DNA of 64,000 nucleotides from Promethearchaeota archaeon. GTDB taxonomy: Archaea > Asgardarchaeota > Lokiarchaeia > Sigynarchaeales > SOKP01. Where the stretch lies: positions 186,001 to 250,000 of the forward strand of contig JABXKC010000001.1 in NCBI GenBank assembly GCA_013375495.1. The letters run 5' to 3'. Below the pieces are notes generated by a model. The model was not told the DNA's origin, ran no database searches, and saw only the letters and a program-made list of their open reading frames with translations. The translations under genes and the position numbers were made by a program. Shown here one piece after another: positions 51,780 through 61,109 of the stretch (the first letter of the stretch is position 1; each line of letters opens with the position of its first letter).

Positions 51780-52619
51780 TTAAACTTCTTTTTCGTGAAG
51801 TTTTCTCTTGGTTAAAAGATGTTGTTTAACGTGATGAGGTGTTCTCAATACTGTATCGTTAGATTTTTCTATTTCTCTAGCTTGTGTGCATAATTCAGCA
51901 GCAGTTCTCATCATTTCATGAGCTGCAGCTAACAAAGGCATATAATCAGGTCTATCTTTTAAAACAAAACATGCTCTTCCTGTAATCTTAGAAACTGAAG
52001 CAGCTAATTCAAAAGCTGCAATAGCTTTAGCTTGGGCGTAAGGGTTTGAAAAACCTGCTGTTTCTGTAGCGTTAGTGGCATTGATTTCAATTTGAGGTAA
52101 AATAGGAGCCTTTCCTTCTAATATATCCAGTATAACTTTATTTAATTCGTTTGTTATGATATTAAAAGCACCAGTAATTGCAAGAACTTTTAATAAATCT
52201 GAATTGAAACTACTCATCTCGATAGCGTCTAGAAATGGACGTCTTGCTCCAATCATAGAGTCACAGCCTACTATTATATAACCCATATTTTTTTCCTTAA
52301 ATTCTTCGATGGCCTTTTTTGCTGGAGCATCAGAGATTACAATCGTAGGAATATTTCCTGCTAATTCTCTTGCTGCTTTCGGTCCTTTTAATGCCGCGTT
52401 TGGGCTCGACATTAAGATTAACTGCGGTTCAAATTCCAACAATTTTCTCATAGTGTCTATGCATTCCTCTGGGGGGTTCATCTTCGCTCCCGAGGTAACC
52501 TCTCGCACTTTAATTCGAGTGGCTTCAGCCCTTTCGTCTAATAAAAAAGCAAGTAGTAACGAGGATCCAATCGTTCCGTTCTTTAGAATACCAATTTTTA
52601 AAAATTTTTCTTCACTCAT
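51780..52619 (-). CDS. mtd: F420-dependent methylene-H4MPT dehydrogenase
   Basis: A 279-residue protein starting at ATG 52619 (TTG 52628 is also in frame). Mtd signatures: KIGILKNGTIGSSLLLAFLLDERA at the start, REVTSGAKMNPPEEC near residue 40, GCDSMIGARRPFLDA near 125 and ATETAGFSNPYAQAKAIAAFELA near 200. It interconverts methenyl- and methylene-H4MPT using coenzyme F420. It is convergent with the small coiled-coil gene and divergent from Ftr. The MtdB-type gene 3 kb upstream does the same reaction with another cofactor. Confidence 0.94.
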   Translation of the reverse strand: MSEEKFLKIGILKNGTIGSSLLLAFLLDERAEATRIKVREVTSGAKMNPPEECIDTMRKLLEFEPQLILMSSPNAALKGPKAARELAGNIPTIVISDAPAKKAIEEFKEKNMGYIIVGCDSMIGARRPFLDAIEMSSFNSDLLKVLAITGAFNIITNELNKVILDILEGKAPILPQIEINATNATETAGFSNPYAQAKAIAAFELAASVSKITGRACFVLKDRPDYMPLLAAAHEMMRTAAELCTQAREIEKSNDTVLRTPHHVKQHLLTKRKLHEKEV

Positions 52620-52789
52620 TTTTGACAACTTTAAATTTATTGAAAATCAAAGAGATTCTACTATGAATTTCTAAAATTGACAATTAATTAAATTTTTAGT
52701 TTTTTTCTTAAAATTTTATATGTTATTACATTCTATTTAAATTTATAAAATATAGGATTTAACTTACAAAATAGAAATGTTGATAAAAG

Positions 52790-53701
52790 ATGGATATAAA
52801 TGGAGTGGAAATTGAAGATACTTTTTGTGAAGCCTTTGGAGCTGTTTTTACAAGAATTTTATTAACAGCAATAAATGAAAAATGGGTCAAAATTGCTAGT
52901 CAAATCGCGACGGGTTATGGAACTTCGACAATCCATTGTGATTCAGAAGCAGGTGTGGATGTATTCGTTTCTGCGAATGAAACTCCTGATAACCGCCCGG
53001 GAGCAGTGTTGATGTTTTTTAAAACTAAAAAGGATAAGATGGATCATGTATTGTTAAATAGAATTGGGCAATGTATATTAACCTGTCCTACTACTGCTTG
53101 TTTTGACGCTTTAAATAGCTCCATCGCCCCAGAAAAAGATTTTGAAATAAAAACGGGATACAAACTTAAATTCTTTGGTGATAAATTTGAAGAAAAATTA
53201 GAAGGACTTTATCCTTTTGAAGCTTGGAAAATTCCAGTAATGGATGGGGAATTCGTAGTCCAGAGCAATTTTAAAGTTGGAAAAGGAATTGCAGGTGGAA
53301 ATTTTTTGATATTTGGTGAAACACAAGAAGCTACCTTAGAAGCTGCTGAAAAGGCAATAAACGCTATTAAAGATGTAAAGAATGTGATTGCACCTTTCCC
53401 AGGGGGTATTGCACGATCTGGTTCTAAAGTAGGATCGCAATATAGTTTTTTAAACGCATCAACCAACGATCCTCTCTGCCCTACTCTCCGTAATAAAATT
53501 GAGGGGTCTTTACTAGGAGAGAAGGATAATTGCGTGTATGAAGTAATTCTAGATGGCGCTAATGAAGATGCTATTAAAGTAGCAATGAAGTTAGGAATAT
53601 TAGCAGCTGTTCAAACTCCCGGTGTTAATAAAATCAGTGCGGGAAATTATGGTGGCAAACTTGGAAAGTTCCAGTATCGATTATACGATGTTATATCTTA
53701 A
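52790..53701 (+). CDS. ftr: Formylmethanofuran:H4MPT formyltransferase
   Basis: A 303-residue protein matching Ftr over its length: VEIEDTFCEAFGAVFTRILLTA near the start, QIATGYGTSTIHCDSEAG, LTCPTTACFDA near 105, VVQSNFKVGKGIAGGNF, and PFPGGIARSGSKVGSQY. It transfers the formyl group between formylmethanofuran and H4MPT. Divergent from Mtd with about 170 nt between, and convergent with the surface-protein gene. The formylmethanofuran dehydrogenase genes are outside the window. Confidence 0.95.
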   Translation: MDINGVEIEDTFCEAFGAVFTRILLTAINEKWVKIASQIATGYGTSTIHCDSEAGVDVFVSANETPDNRPGAVLMFFKTKKDKMDHVLLNRIGQCILTCPTTACFDALNSSIAPEKDFEIKTGYKLKFFGDKFEEKLEGLYPFEAWKIPVMDGEFVVQSNFKVGKGIAGGNFLIFGETQEATLEAAEKAINAIKDVKNVIAPFPGGIARSGSKVGSQYSFLNASTNDPLCPTLRNKIEGSLLGEKDNCVYEVILDGANEDAIKVAMKLGILAAVQTPGVNKISAGNYGGKLGKFQYRLYDVIS

Positions 53702-53722
53702 CCAATAAATAAAAAAGTATTT

Positions 53723-53743
53723 TTCTTCTTAAAAAAGGAAGAA
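53723..53743. terminator. Possible bidirectional terminator between ftr and the surface-protein gene
   Basis: TTCTTC (53723-53728) and GAAGAA (53738-53743) flank an A-rich loop, with T-rich and A-rich tracts on either side, in the 48-base gap between two convergent genes. Confidence 0.35.
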
Positions 53744-53749
53744 TATATT

Positions 53750-55468
53750 TTATTTTAATTTTCTTTTTATCTTTCTTTGAGGTTCTTTTGAGATTTCCTT
53801 ACGCTCTTTAGCTTCTACTTTTTCAGTTTCTTCTTTCACTACTTGTTTTTTAGAAAGAGTGGGTTTCGATGGTTTCGATGGTTTCGATGGTTTCTTTGAG
53901 GGTGTTTCTTTTGTTTCAATATATCTAGTCTTAAATTTCTTATATAGAATACCTACACCAGCTAAAACGCCAATAAGTAGTCCTATAATAAAACCTATCC
54001 ACGGAAGGACAGGTGTTAGCAAATCGGGGATAATATTGATTTCTTGAGGGGCTAAGTCGTAATCTGTGTTGAGGAAAGTAGTCGCGCCATCAACATCAGT
54101 TACAGACAAATAGACATACCAAACTCCAGTTATTAATTCTTCCGTCCTGATAGTGATTTTCATACCGGGGAGATAGACTCTTGATATATTATACCAATTA
54201 TTTTCCGCATCTAAAAGAGAGACTGTTATATACTCGATTGTATTTTCAACATCACTCACATTAAAAGAAAAAATTAAATTTTCTCCATAATTTACTGAAA
54301 CGCTCTGATCAATATTGAATCCATTGACAAAATAACCATAAATTTCTGGAGGATTATTTTCAACAAGAAGAAACACAGTAGTATTGTCTTTTCCACCATA
54401 CTGGTCTTCTACTTCTACATGAACTTGGTATATACCTACGGGTTTAGCTATATCTATTGAAAAGGTCGTTGAAAAAGTCCAATTATTATGATTGGTTAAT
54501 TCAATAGGATCTTCTAATACGCCTGTGGATGTTTGAATAGTCATATCCACGGTTAAATTTTCAGGTAATGTGTATATATCACTATCGCTAACATTTAATC
54601 TAATGGTGCAATCTTCTGCTCTCTTTAAGGGAGACTCTGAAAAGCTTATTGAAGGAATTATGATTTCTGGTAAAGAGTTTAAAACTCTGAAGGGATAATA
54701 TGCTGCTGCGTTAGGGATCCCAGATGAATCCGTCATATTGATCTTGATGTAATAAAAGTCATTAGTGTAATTGAACATATCATCAAGTTCAAAGGAAAAC
54801 TGCATTATATTATTACCTACATCAAATAAATTCCGTTGAAGGGTTTCATTATCACTATCAACTATAGTTACGTTCCAATTAAAGTCGTAAGGTTGTGGTT
54901 CGTTATTTACAATTAATTCTGCATAGAGTGTGTCATTTTTATTATATTCTGTGCTATTAAGTAATAATAAATAATTTGAAGTTATCGTAAAATTGGTAAT
55001 TGGAATTGAAGAACTAAGAAGATCGTTATCTGTATTATATATTAAGAAACATACGTTTTGAAATCCTATAGGATCGTAATATCTTGGAGTATAGGTATAT
55101 GTAAAATTATCATTCCCAGTTACATTTACCATGTTAAAATTTCCTACATCGTTATTTGAATAACGAATTTGCATAATCGCATAATCAGGGTTAGTAAATT
55201 TTGACGCGTTAATGTCAAATTTAATAGATTCAAATAGTCTATAAGCCGTTGTTTCGTTTTGATGTATAGAAGAATAATCTAAAGAATCTCCATTATCTGA
55301 ACTTTTCAAATTATTTATATACTGAAAATTATAAAGTGCGCTTTCTTGTTCAGTATCTATAGCAAAATTATTTTCGATATTTATCGAGATCACCCAGGTG
55401 CATAAAAATATTGTCGTAAAAGTAAATGTAATCAAAAATAGCCTTTTAAATGCATTTTTTCTACTCAT
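53750..55468 (-). CDS. Single-pass surface protein with Ig-like domains and Lys-rich cytoplasmic tail
   Basis: A 572-residue protein with an N-terminal hydrophobic segment (LFLITFTFTTIFLCTWVI), a large extracellular beta-rich region with at least four Ig/cadherin-like repeats (ending motifs such as YQVHVEVEDQYGG and WYVYLSVTDVDGA) and a C-terminal helix (LPWIGFIIGLLIGVLAGVGILY) followed by a tail of about 70 residues rich in Lys, Glu and Pro with SKP repeats. Many N-x-S/T sites suggest N-glycosylation. Asgard cells carry many such proteins. It is the second gene of a pair, 7 nt after the preceding gene. Confidence 0.65.
   Translation of the reverse strand: MSRKNAFKRLFLITFTFTTIFLCTWVISINIENNFAIDTEQESALYNFQYINNLKSSDNGDSLDYSSIHQNETTAYRLFESIKFDINASKFTNPDYAIMQIRYSNNDVGNFNMVNVTGNDNFTYTYTPRYYDPIGFQNVCFLIYNTDNDLLSSSIPITNFTITSNYLLLLNSTEYNKNDTLYAELIVNNEPQPYDFNWNVTIVDSDNETLQRNLFDVGNNIMQFSFELDDMFNYTNDFYYIKINMTDSSGIPNAAAYYPFRVLNSLPEIIIPSISFSESPLKRAEDCTIRLNVSDSDIYTLPENLTVDMTIQTSTGVLEDPIELTNHNNWTFSTTFSIDIAKPVGIYQVHVEVEDQYGGKDNTTVFLLVENNPPEIYGYFVNGFNIDQSVSVNYGENLIFSFNVSDVENTIEYITVSLLDAENNWYNISRVYLPGMKITIRTEELITGVWYVYLSVTDVDGATTFLNTDYDLAPQEINIIPDLLTPVLPWIGFIIGLLIGVLAGVGILYKKFKTRYIETKETPSKKPSKPSKPSKPTLSKKQVVKEETEKVEAKERKEISKEPQRKIKRKLK
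53862..53894. repeat. 9-bp tandem repeat (GGTTTCGAT x 3.7) within the surface-protein gene
   Basis: GGTTTCGAT repeats at 53862, 53871 and 53880 and partly at 53889, encoding the SKP triplets of the cytoplasmic tail. Near-identical copies suggest recent slippage expansion. Confidence 0.85.
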
Positions 55469-55475
55469 TTTTCAA

Positions 55476-58241
55476 TCATCTTCTTAATAGTTTATGTTTA
55501 ATCTCTTTGTTTTTATATATTAAAACAATACATATTGGAATCAACGCAGGAAGGAGATAAAATACAATTAAATTAAATGAAGATAGTTCCAATTGTAATT
55601 CAAAGTAATATCTTGATATGGGATTGTTAGAACTATCTCTTAATTCGAATGTATAAGATTTTTTTTCAAAATCATAAGGATTTATGCTAGGAATTACCTC
55701 AAACACAACCCTATTGATTCCAGGTCCAAATTCGTTGAGATTGGTTGTTACCAAATTACCATTTACATAAAGTGTAAATGATTCAGATTTATCTTGATTG
55801 CTCTGAATAATTAGAATAAATTGAGCCACAATACCTTGTTCTATAATTTCTGGAAATGATACGCTTAATATTTTATACTTCGGTATTATTTCAACATTGA
55901 ATTGTCTAGTATAGAAATTTGTGTCACCTTTTGAAATTTTCATTATGATATTAATACTATCACTCTCGCTAGTAGAATAATTCAAATCGAAGTACACGGT
56001 TTTGATTTCTTTTTCAACCAAAAATATTTCTTCTCTATACAGTATGGATTCATCTTGATAGTAACTAATATTAAAGGTTTGAGTACTATTGGGTAAGAAA
56101 TTTGTTAAAGTCATAAATACAAAGACACTTTCTCCATTTACTACAGAACTTTCGTAAACAAAACTTGAGTAATCGAAAGAATGTCCAATAGTAATACTTC
56201 TATTTATTTCTAAATAGGTAATGGCCCCTTCTTTAAATCTAAAGCTAATAGTGTGAGGACCGATTGGAGCTCCAAGAACGGTTGTTAAGTTAAATGACAC
56301 ATTTGTTAAGACATTAGTGATAAAAGTTATGTTAAAAATTTCAGTAATTATATCGGCTCCTTCCATGGAAACGGTTAAGTTAACATCTTTAGAACGAGTA
56401 TTGTTGATAGGAATTGTAATATTAACTATGGGTCCTTGATATAGTATCTGTGGAAATCCCAGAATAGATGAATTTACTAAACCCGAAATCACATTAAATT
56501 GTTTTAATATTTGAGATGTGCCAAAATTAGTAGAGTTAGCAAAAATTTGAATGTAATACCCAGTTCCAATTTCTAAAGCGTCGGTAATATCATATAATAG
56601 CGTGGTAGATGTATCTGTAATTTGTTGCGTTATTGTGTTCCATATTACTTGCTTAGGGTTTTTAAATATGTAACTAATAGAAGCGTCATCAATCTCATAT
56701 TCAACTGTAAAATTTTCATAATTATTGGTAGTATGATTAAAATATTTATCTGTTTTTATGTATGAATAAACGCTTGTAATATTTAGGGTGTCTTGATTAA
56801 AAATAAAGTCAGGAATTTGATCAGTTACATTATAAAACGAATTTAACTTCGTACTGTTATATACACTATACGCTTCTAAATAAGCTTCGCATAATTTAAG
56901 ATTTACGTATAAATCTTTGTCGTTGTCAACTGGATTTGTTGATTTACTATAAGAATTGACAGTAGTATCATAAAAGGAACTTTCAAAAGTGTCAAATAAA
57001 ACCCACGCTCTATTATAGTAAGTAAGATTTCCTGTATATTTAAAAAGCTTTAAACATGCTGACATCATTAGAGAATTTGATTCCAATTCTACATATTCGG
57101 CACTTGGTAGCGGGATTCCAGTCCAAGATGAATCACGGAATAGTTCATAAGATCCCGAATCCCATAATGCCTCCATTTTATTAAATAGAATTGTAGCATT
57201 TTTAAAGTAAGTAGAATCGTTTTGCATTCCTGATTCTTTCCAATATTCTAGTAGTGTTATAATTCCCAAAGCATTAGTTTGTAAATATTTATAGGTGCTT
57301 CCAGATTCTGAAGACCAATCATTCAACCCATAATACTCAAAACCTCCGTAGGTATTATCCCATAACTCGTTTAAAAGTTTGTCTATAGTGATATTGGCTA
57401 TTTCATAAGCCCTATTTTTAATTGTAGTATCTAGATTGAGTTCATCATAAATCCGGCGAATTTCAAGAGCAGCCAATGTAGCATACATATTGCTTTCTGC
57501 GTATTTATTGGTTGTAGAGTTATGATCATAGAAACCTTCGTAAGTATCGTCCCAAAATTGAGATGAATTGAGTAAATAAAACGCTTCTTCAATTGAGTCT
57601 TTAGGGTAGATACTATTAATGCTAAAACTGTCAATTTCGGTTCCAATATTTTCAATTAACAGAAATATTGGCATTAGATTATCAATTAAATAACGAGTAT
57701 CGTCGAATACTTGACCGGTAGTGTTATCAAATGAACTTACGAAACCATAATCATTTGGATCAACGCTATTTTGATACCACAAGGGAGAATCTCTCAATTT
57801 CAAATATGTATCAAAAGTATCAAATGCATCGGTACTATCCTTCAGTAATGTTTTATATAATAGCAGATTGTCAATAGAGTATACTTTATCGTCAGTAACT
57901 ACTCCTAGGTTATTACCAAGTCTGTAGTATGTTTCTATACCCATATCGAATTCGGATTTATACTTAGAATTAAAAAAATTCCACTTCTTGGAAAAATTAA
58001 CTTTAAAAGGATCTACAAAAATTTCCGGACCTGCTGCCAGTCCTATATCAGTAAAATCAAAATTATTATCATCGTGAAAGAAATTATCACTCATAGTATT
58101 GTTATCTTGAAAAAGATTATCATTAAAATAGAAAAAATTAATCATAAACAGAATGAGGAAGAGGGAGCAAAGTAAAATCTTGGTATTTCTATTTCTCCTT
58201 TTCCTTTTTAATCTTAAAGCAAAATTGTTATTGAAATTCAT
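55476..58241 (-). CDS. Large surface protein with (alpha/alpha)6-like domain and C-terminal anchor
   Basis: A 921-residue protein. An N-terminal hydrophobic segment (residues about 22-40) is followed by an extracellular part. Residues about 200-480 look like an (alpha/alpha)6 toroid as in glycosidases and thioredoxin-domain proteins: repeated helical pairs with Tyr/Trp-rich Gly motifs such as LWDNTYGGFEYYGLNDW and ESNSLMMSACLKLFKYTG. Residues about 480-880 are beta-rich Ig-like repeats with many N-x-S/T sites. A final hydrophobic helix (LIVFYLLPALIPICIVLIY) and basic end anchor it. No catalytic residues could be assigned. It heads a two-gene operon. Confidence 0.65.
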   Translation of the reverse strand: MNFNNNFALRLKRKRRNRNTKILLCSLFLILFMINFFYFNDNLFQDNNTMSDNFFHDDNNFDFTDIGLAAGPEIFVDPFKVNFSKKWNFFNSKYKSEFDMGIETYYRLGNNLGVVTDDKVYSIDNLLLYKTLLKDSTDAFDTFDTYLKLRDSPLWYQNSVDPNDYGFVSSFDNTTGQVFDDTRYLIDNLMPIFLLIENIGTEIDSFSINSIYPKDSIEEAFYLLNSSQFWDDTYEGFYDHNSTTNKYAESNMYATLAALEIRRIYDELNLDTTIKNRAYEIANITIDKLLNELWDNTYGGFEYYGLNDWSSESGSTYKYLQTNALGIITLLEYWKESGMQNDSTYFKNATILFNKMEALWDSGSYELFRDSSWTGIPLPSAEYVELESNSLMMSACLKLFKYTGNLTYYNRAWVLFDTFESSFYDTTVNSYSKSTNPVDNDKDLYVNLKLCEAYLEAYSVYNSTKLNSFYNVTDQIPDFIFNQDTLNITSVYSYIKTDKYFNHTTNNYENFTVEYEIDDASISYIFKNPKQVIWNTITQQITDTSTTLLYDITDALEIGTGYYIQIFANSTNFGTSQILKQFNVISGLVNSSILGFPQILYQGPIVNITIPINNTRSKDVNLTVSMEGADIITEIFNITFITNVLTNVSFNLTTVLGAPIGPHTISFRFKEGAITYLEINRSITIGHSFDYSSFVYESSVVNGESVFVFMTLTNFLPNSTQTFNISYYQDESILYREEIFLVEKEIKTVYFDLNYSTSESDSINIIMKISKGDTNFYTRQFNVEIIPKYKILSVSFPEIIEQGIVAQFILIIQSNQDKSESFTLYVNGNLVTTNLNEFGPGINRVVFEVIPSINPYDFEKKSYTFELRDSSNNPISRYYFELQLELSSFNLIVFYLLPALIPICIVLIYKNKEIKHKLLRR

Positions 58242-58364
58242 AATAAATCTACAAGCGAATAAAATTTTTTTAATATTGATGTATTTTTTAGAAAAATGTT
58301 CTTCTCTTTAAAATTTTTTTCTGAAAACCTCTGGTGTTCAAGGATATTTTGACTTTTATTTTTA

Positions 58365-59849
58365 TTATTTGTTATTAATATAGTCTAAAATTTCTGAAAT
58401 TACTACTCTCTTTTGTTCCATTGTGTCTCTATATCTTATAGTGATAGTATTGTCATCTAAAGAATCATAATCTATTGTAATGCAATATGGTGTTCCTAAC
58501 TCGTCTTGTCTTCTATATCTCTTACCAATTGATCCCGCAGAGTCAAAAAAAGAAGCGATTCTATTATCTAATAATAGTTTATGTACTTTTTTTGCTAGTT
58601 TTAGGATATTTTCTTTATTTTTCACTAGTGGAAATACAGCAACAAGGTTAGGAGCAAGTTGGGGATTTAAGTTTAAGACTATTCGTTCATCTACTACATT
58701 AAAAGTAGTTTCAAGAAGAGTGTAGATGATTCTATCGGGGCCGAACGCAATTTCAAGTATTTGGGGAATTTCCTTTGAGTTTGGATCTGTTCCCATTGGA
58801 ATTTTAAAGTTTTGATTTGAAAATTCCTCATGTCGTTTCAAATCATAGTCTGTCCTATCGTGAATCCCACAAATTTCAACCCATCCAAATTGTTCAGTAT
58901 TTATTTCTAAGTCCCAAGCATCATCAGCATAATGAGCCATTTCATGAGGAGAATGCTGTCTTAATCTAATTGTTTCTTCGGGAAATCCCAATGTTGTCGT
59001 TAAATGATAACCTAGAAAGAGACAATAAGCAAAAGCTGGTTTCTTAAGAATCCCATTATCTACAGCGTCTTTTAGAGAGATTTTATTTGGAATATCAGTT
59101 TTGTTTTCTTGAGATTTCCAATCCAATAACGGGAGGAGATTTTGGCAAATTTCATCATATTCTTCGAAATTTAATTCTTGCTCCTTTCCAATAAATAATT
59201 GAATTTCGAATTGATCAAAAGCTCTCATTCGAAGAACTAATTGTCTAGGAGAAATCTCATTTCTAAATGCTTTCCCATATTGAAATACTTTAATAGGATA
59301 TTGCCTACGCGCATCTTGATTCAAACGATTAAATAAGAGATATGTTGTAGTCGCGGTTTCTGGACGTAAATAGGCTGTTACGCCACTTCCAACAGAAGTT
59401 TGTAGCATTAGATTATATTCTTCAATTTTTCCAAAAGGAGTATCACATTTTGGACATTTAAATCCATGATCTTGTGATAATTTATTCATATCCTCAAAAG
59501 CTAAACCGTCAATTGAGTTATTTGGAAGTTGTTTCTGAAGAAACTTATCTGCTCTTACCATTGTTTCGCATTTTTTACATCGAAAAACGGGATCAATAAA
59601 TCGTTCCAAATGTCCTGAAGCTTCCCATACTATTTTAGGTAAAATTTCTGGGCATTCAACTTCATTAAACCCATAAGCTCTGAGTTCACGCCTGAACAGC
59701 GATAATAAATTGTTTTTTAAAGCCTTTCCTGCTGGACCATACGAATAAAATCCCGCTAATCCTCCATAAATCTCTGGAGAAGGTCCCCAAATAAAACCAC
59801 GGCGTCGTAGTAATGAATTAAAAGCATCTATCTTATCGTCAATCTTCAT
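58365..59849 (-). CDS. glyS: Glycyl-tRNA synthetase (class II, archaeal/eukaryotic type)
   Basis: A 494-residue synthetase from ATG 59849 (TTG 59858 also in frame). The start FNSLLRRRGFIWGPSPEIYGGLAGFYSYGPAG is a typical GlyRS N-terminus. Motif 2 reads FRNEISPRQLVLRMRAFDQFE, and motif 3 is around ELAFGPDRIIY. A CxxC pair (CKKCETM) and CPKCDTP form a zinc site. The anticodon-binding domain follows in the last 110 residues. It is shorter than most archaeal GlyRS (about 570 residues). The gene stands apart from tRNA genes; none was seen. Confidence 0.93.
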   Translation of the reverse strand: MKIDDKIDAFNSLLRRRGFIWGPSPEIYGGLAGFYSYGPAGKALKNNLLSLFRRELRAYGFNEVECPEILPKIVWEASGHLERFIDPVFRCKKCETMVRADKFLQKQLPNNSIDGLAFEDMNKLSQDHGFKCPKCDTPFGKIEEYNLMLQTSVGSGVTAYLRPETATTTYLLFNRLNQDARRQYPIKVFQYGKAFRNEISPRQLVLRMRAFDQFEIQLFIGKEQELNFEEYDEICQNLLPLLDWKSQENKTDIPNKISLKDAVDNGILKKPAFAYCLFLGYHLTTTLGFPEETIRLRQHSPHEMAHYADDAWDLEINTEQFGWVEICGIHDRTDYDLKRHEEFSNQNFKIPMGTDPNSKEIPQILEIAFGPDRIIYTLLETTFNVVDERIVLNLNPQLAPNLVAVFPLVKNKENILKLAKKVHKLLLDNRIASFFDSAGSIGKRYRRQDELGTPYCITIDYDSLDDNTITIRYRDTMEQKRVVISEILDYINNK

Positions 59850-60054
59850 TTTTATCAAATCCTTACTATTATAGTTATTAGAATAAATGTTAATATTTGT
59901 ATTTTAAGATTATTCGTAAGATTAAAGGTTGTAATCGGTAATGAGATTCACATTTTATAAAATAAATTTTTATATAACTAAAAGATAGTATTATTATAAT
60001 TTTAAGTTATAAATTCAAATTAATTAGAATAACAAAATTATTACTTGATTTATT

Positions 60055-60906
60055 ATGATTTTTCAAGATTATTTTCAATATTTTGACATATGGGATGGTA
60101 TTGAGTCGGGCCTTTATTACGCAATAGTAGGCTTTTATTTTCTAATATTTGCATACTTCCTTTTAATGAGATATAGAGTTTCGAAAAAGCTATATTGGTT
60201 ATATTTCTCAGTATTATTTTTGTTTTTAGCTGTGGGCAGAGGATTTTTTATAGTTTATTATTTCTATGCTCCCGAACTAGTTACCACGATGAGTAATGTT
60301 GAAATTGTTGAACTTTTGATGTTGTTATATCGATTAGCTACCTTTTCTACATGGATGGGAATTGTCTGTATGATGGGTGTTTTTGGTATTCTAATTTTTC
60401 CGCCTTTAACTGATATAGGGACGAGTTCAGATAAAGCAGACAACAAATCAAAAATTAAGAAATTTTTAAGAAATAAGAATGTAAGACTTCTGCTTAAAAT
60501 TTGTCTTATTATTATCCCTATAATTGTAGGTATTCTAGTTTTAACATTACCAGATTCAGTTTTAATGGATCCTGATATAAGAGATCAATACATTCCTCTC
60601 TTTGAATTAGAAACAATATTTGGATATCCTATAGGAAGAGCTGTTATTAACTTTATTCTTCTACCGTTAATGGTAATTGTCATTCCTTTTCTTTTCGTCT
60701 ATTTAGCTCTTAAAACATTTGGAGTTCTAAGACGATCTTACGCTTTAAACGCAATAGGATTCTTTATCTATTTTTCTGGAAGAATTGTTCAAGGATTACT
60801 AGAAACTTTTGGATTTCCACATGTAAGAGCTATTTTACCTCCACTGTTAATCTTACTATCCTTGCTAATTATTGTAATCGCAAATAATTATGAACAATTA
60901 CGTTGA
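60055..60906 (+). CDS. Hypothetical seven-helix membrane protein
   Basis: A 283-residue protein with about seven hydrophobic helices: 17-38, 45-72, 85-120, 140-165, 190-225, 235-250 and 260-277. A 20-residue charged loop (SSDKADNKSKIKKFLRNKN) separates helices 3 and 4. No family is recognised. It is divergent from GlyRS with about 200 nt between. No signal peptide or metal site is visible. The next gene on the same strand is a large coiled-coil protein starting about 200 nt later; this gap is AT-rich without features. Confidence 0.6.
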   Translation: MIFQDYFQYFDIWDGIESGLYYAIVGFYFLIFAYFLLMRYRVSKKLYWLYFSVLFLFLAVGRGFFIVYYFYAPELVTTMSNVEIVELLMLLYRLATFSTWMGIVCMMGVFGILIFPPLTDIGTSSDKADNKSKIKKFLRNKNVRLLLKICLIIIPIIVGILVLTLPDSVLMDPDIRDQYIPLFELETIFGYPIGRAVINFILLPLMVIVIPFLFVYLALKTFGVLRRSYALNAIGFFIYFSGRIVQGLLETFGFPHVRAILPPLLILLSLLIIVIANNYEQLR

Positions 60907-61109
60907 AACCGAATCTCAACTAATTGTCTTTATTTTTTCAATTAGTTCGAATTTTTGTTTTTGATTGATGAAAAATTTCAAATTTTACATTTGAAATATC
61001 CTTATTCATTATTTTAAAAAATAATTTTAAATAAAATTTATAGTAATAATTAATTAGATATCTTTAAACAACATTAAATAAATAAATTTAAATCAGAAGA
61101 GTTCATTTT

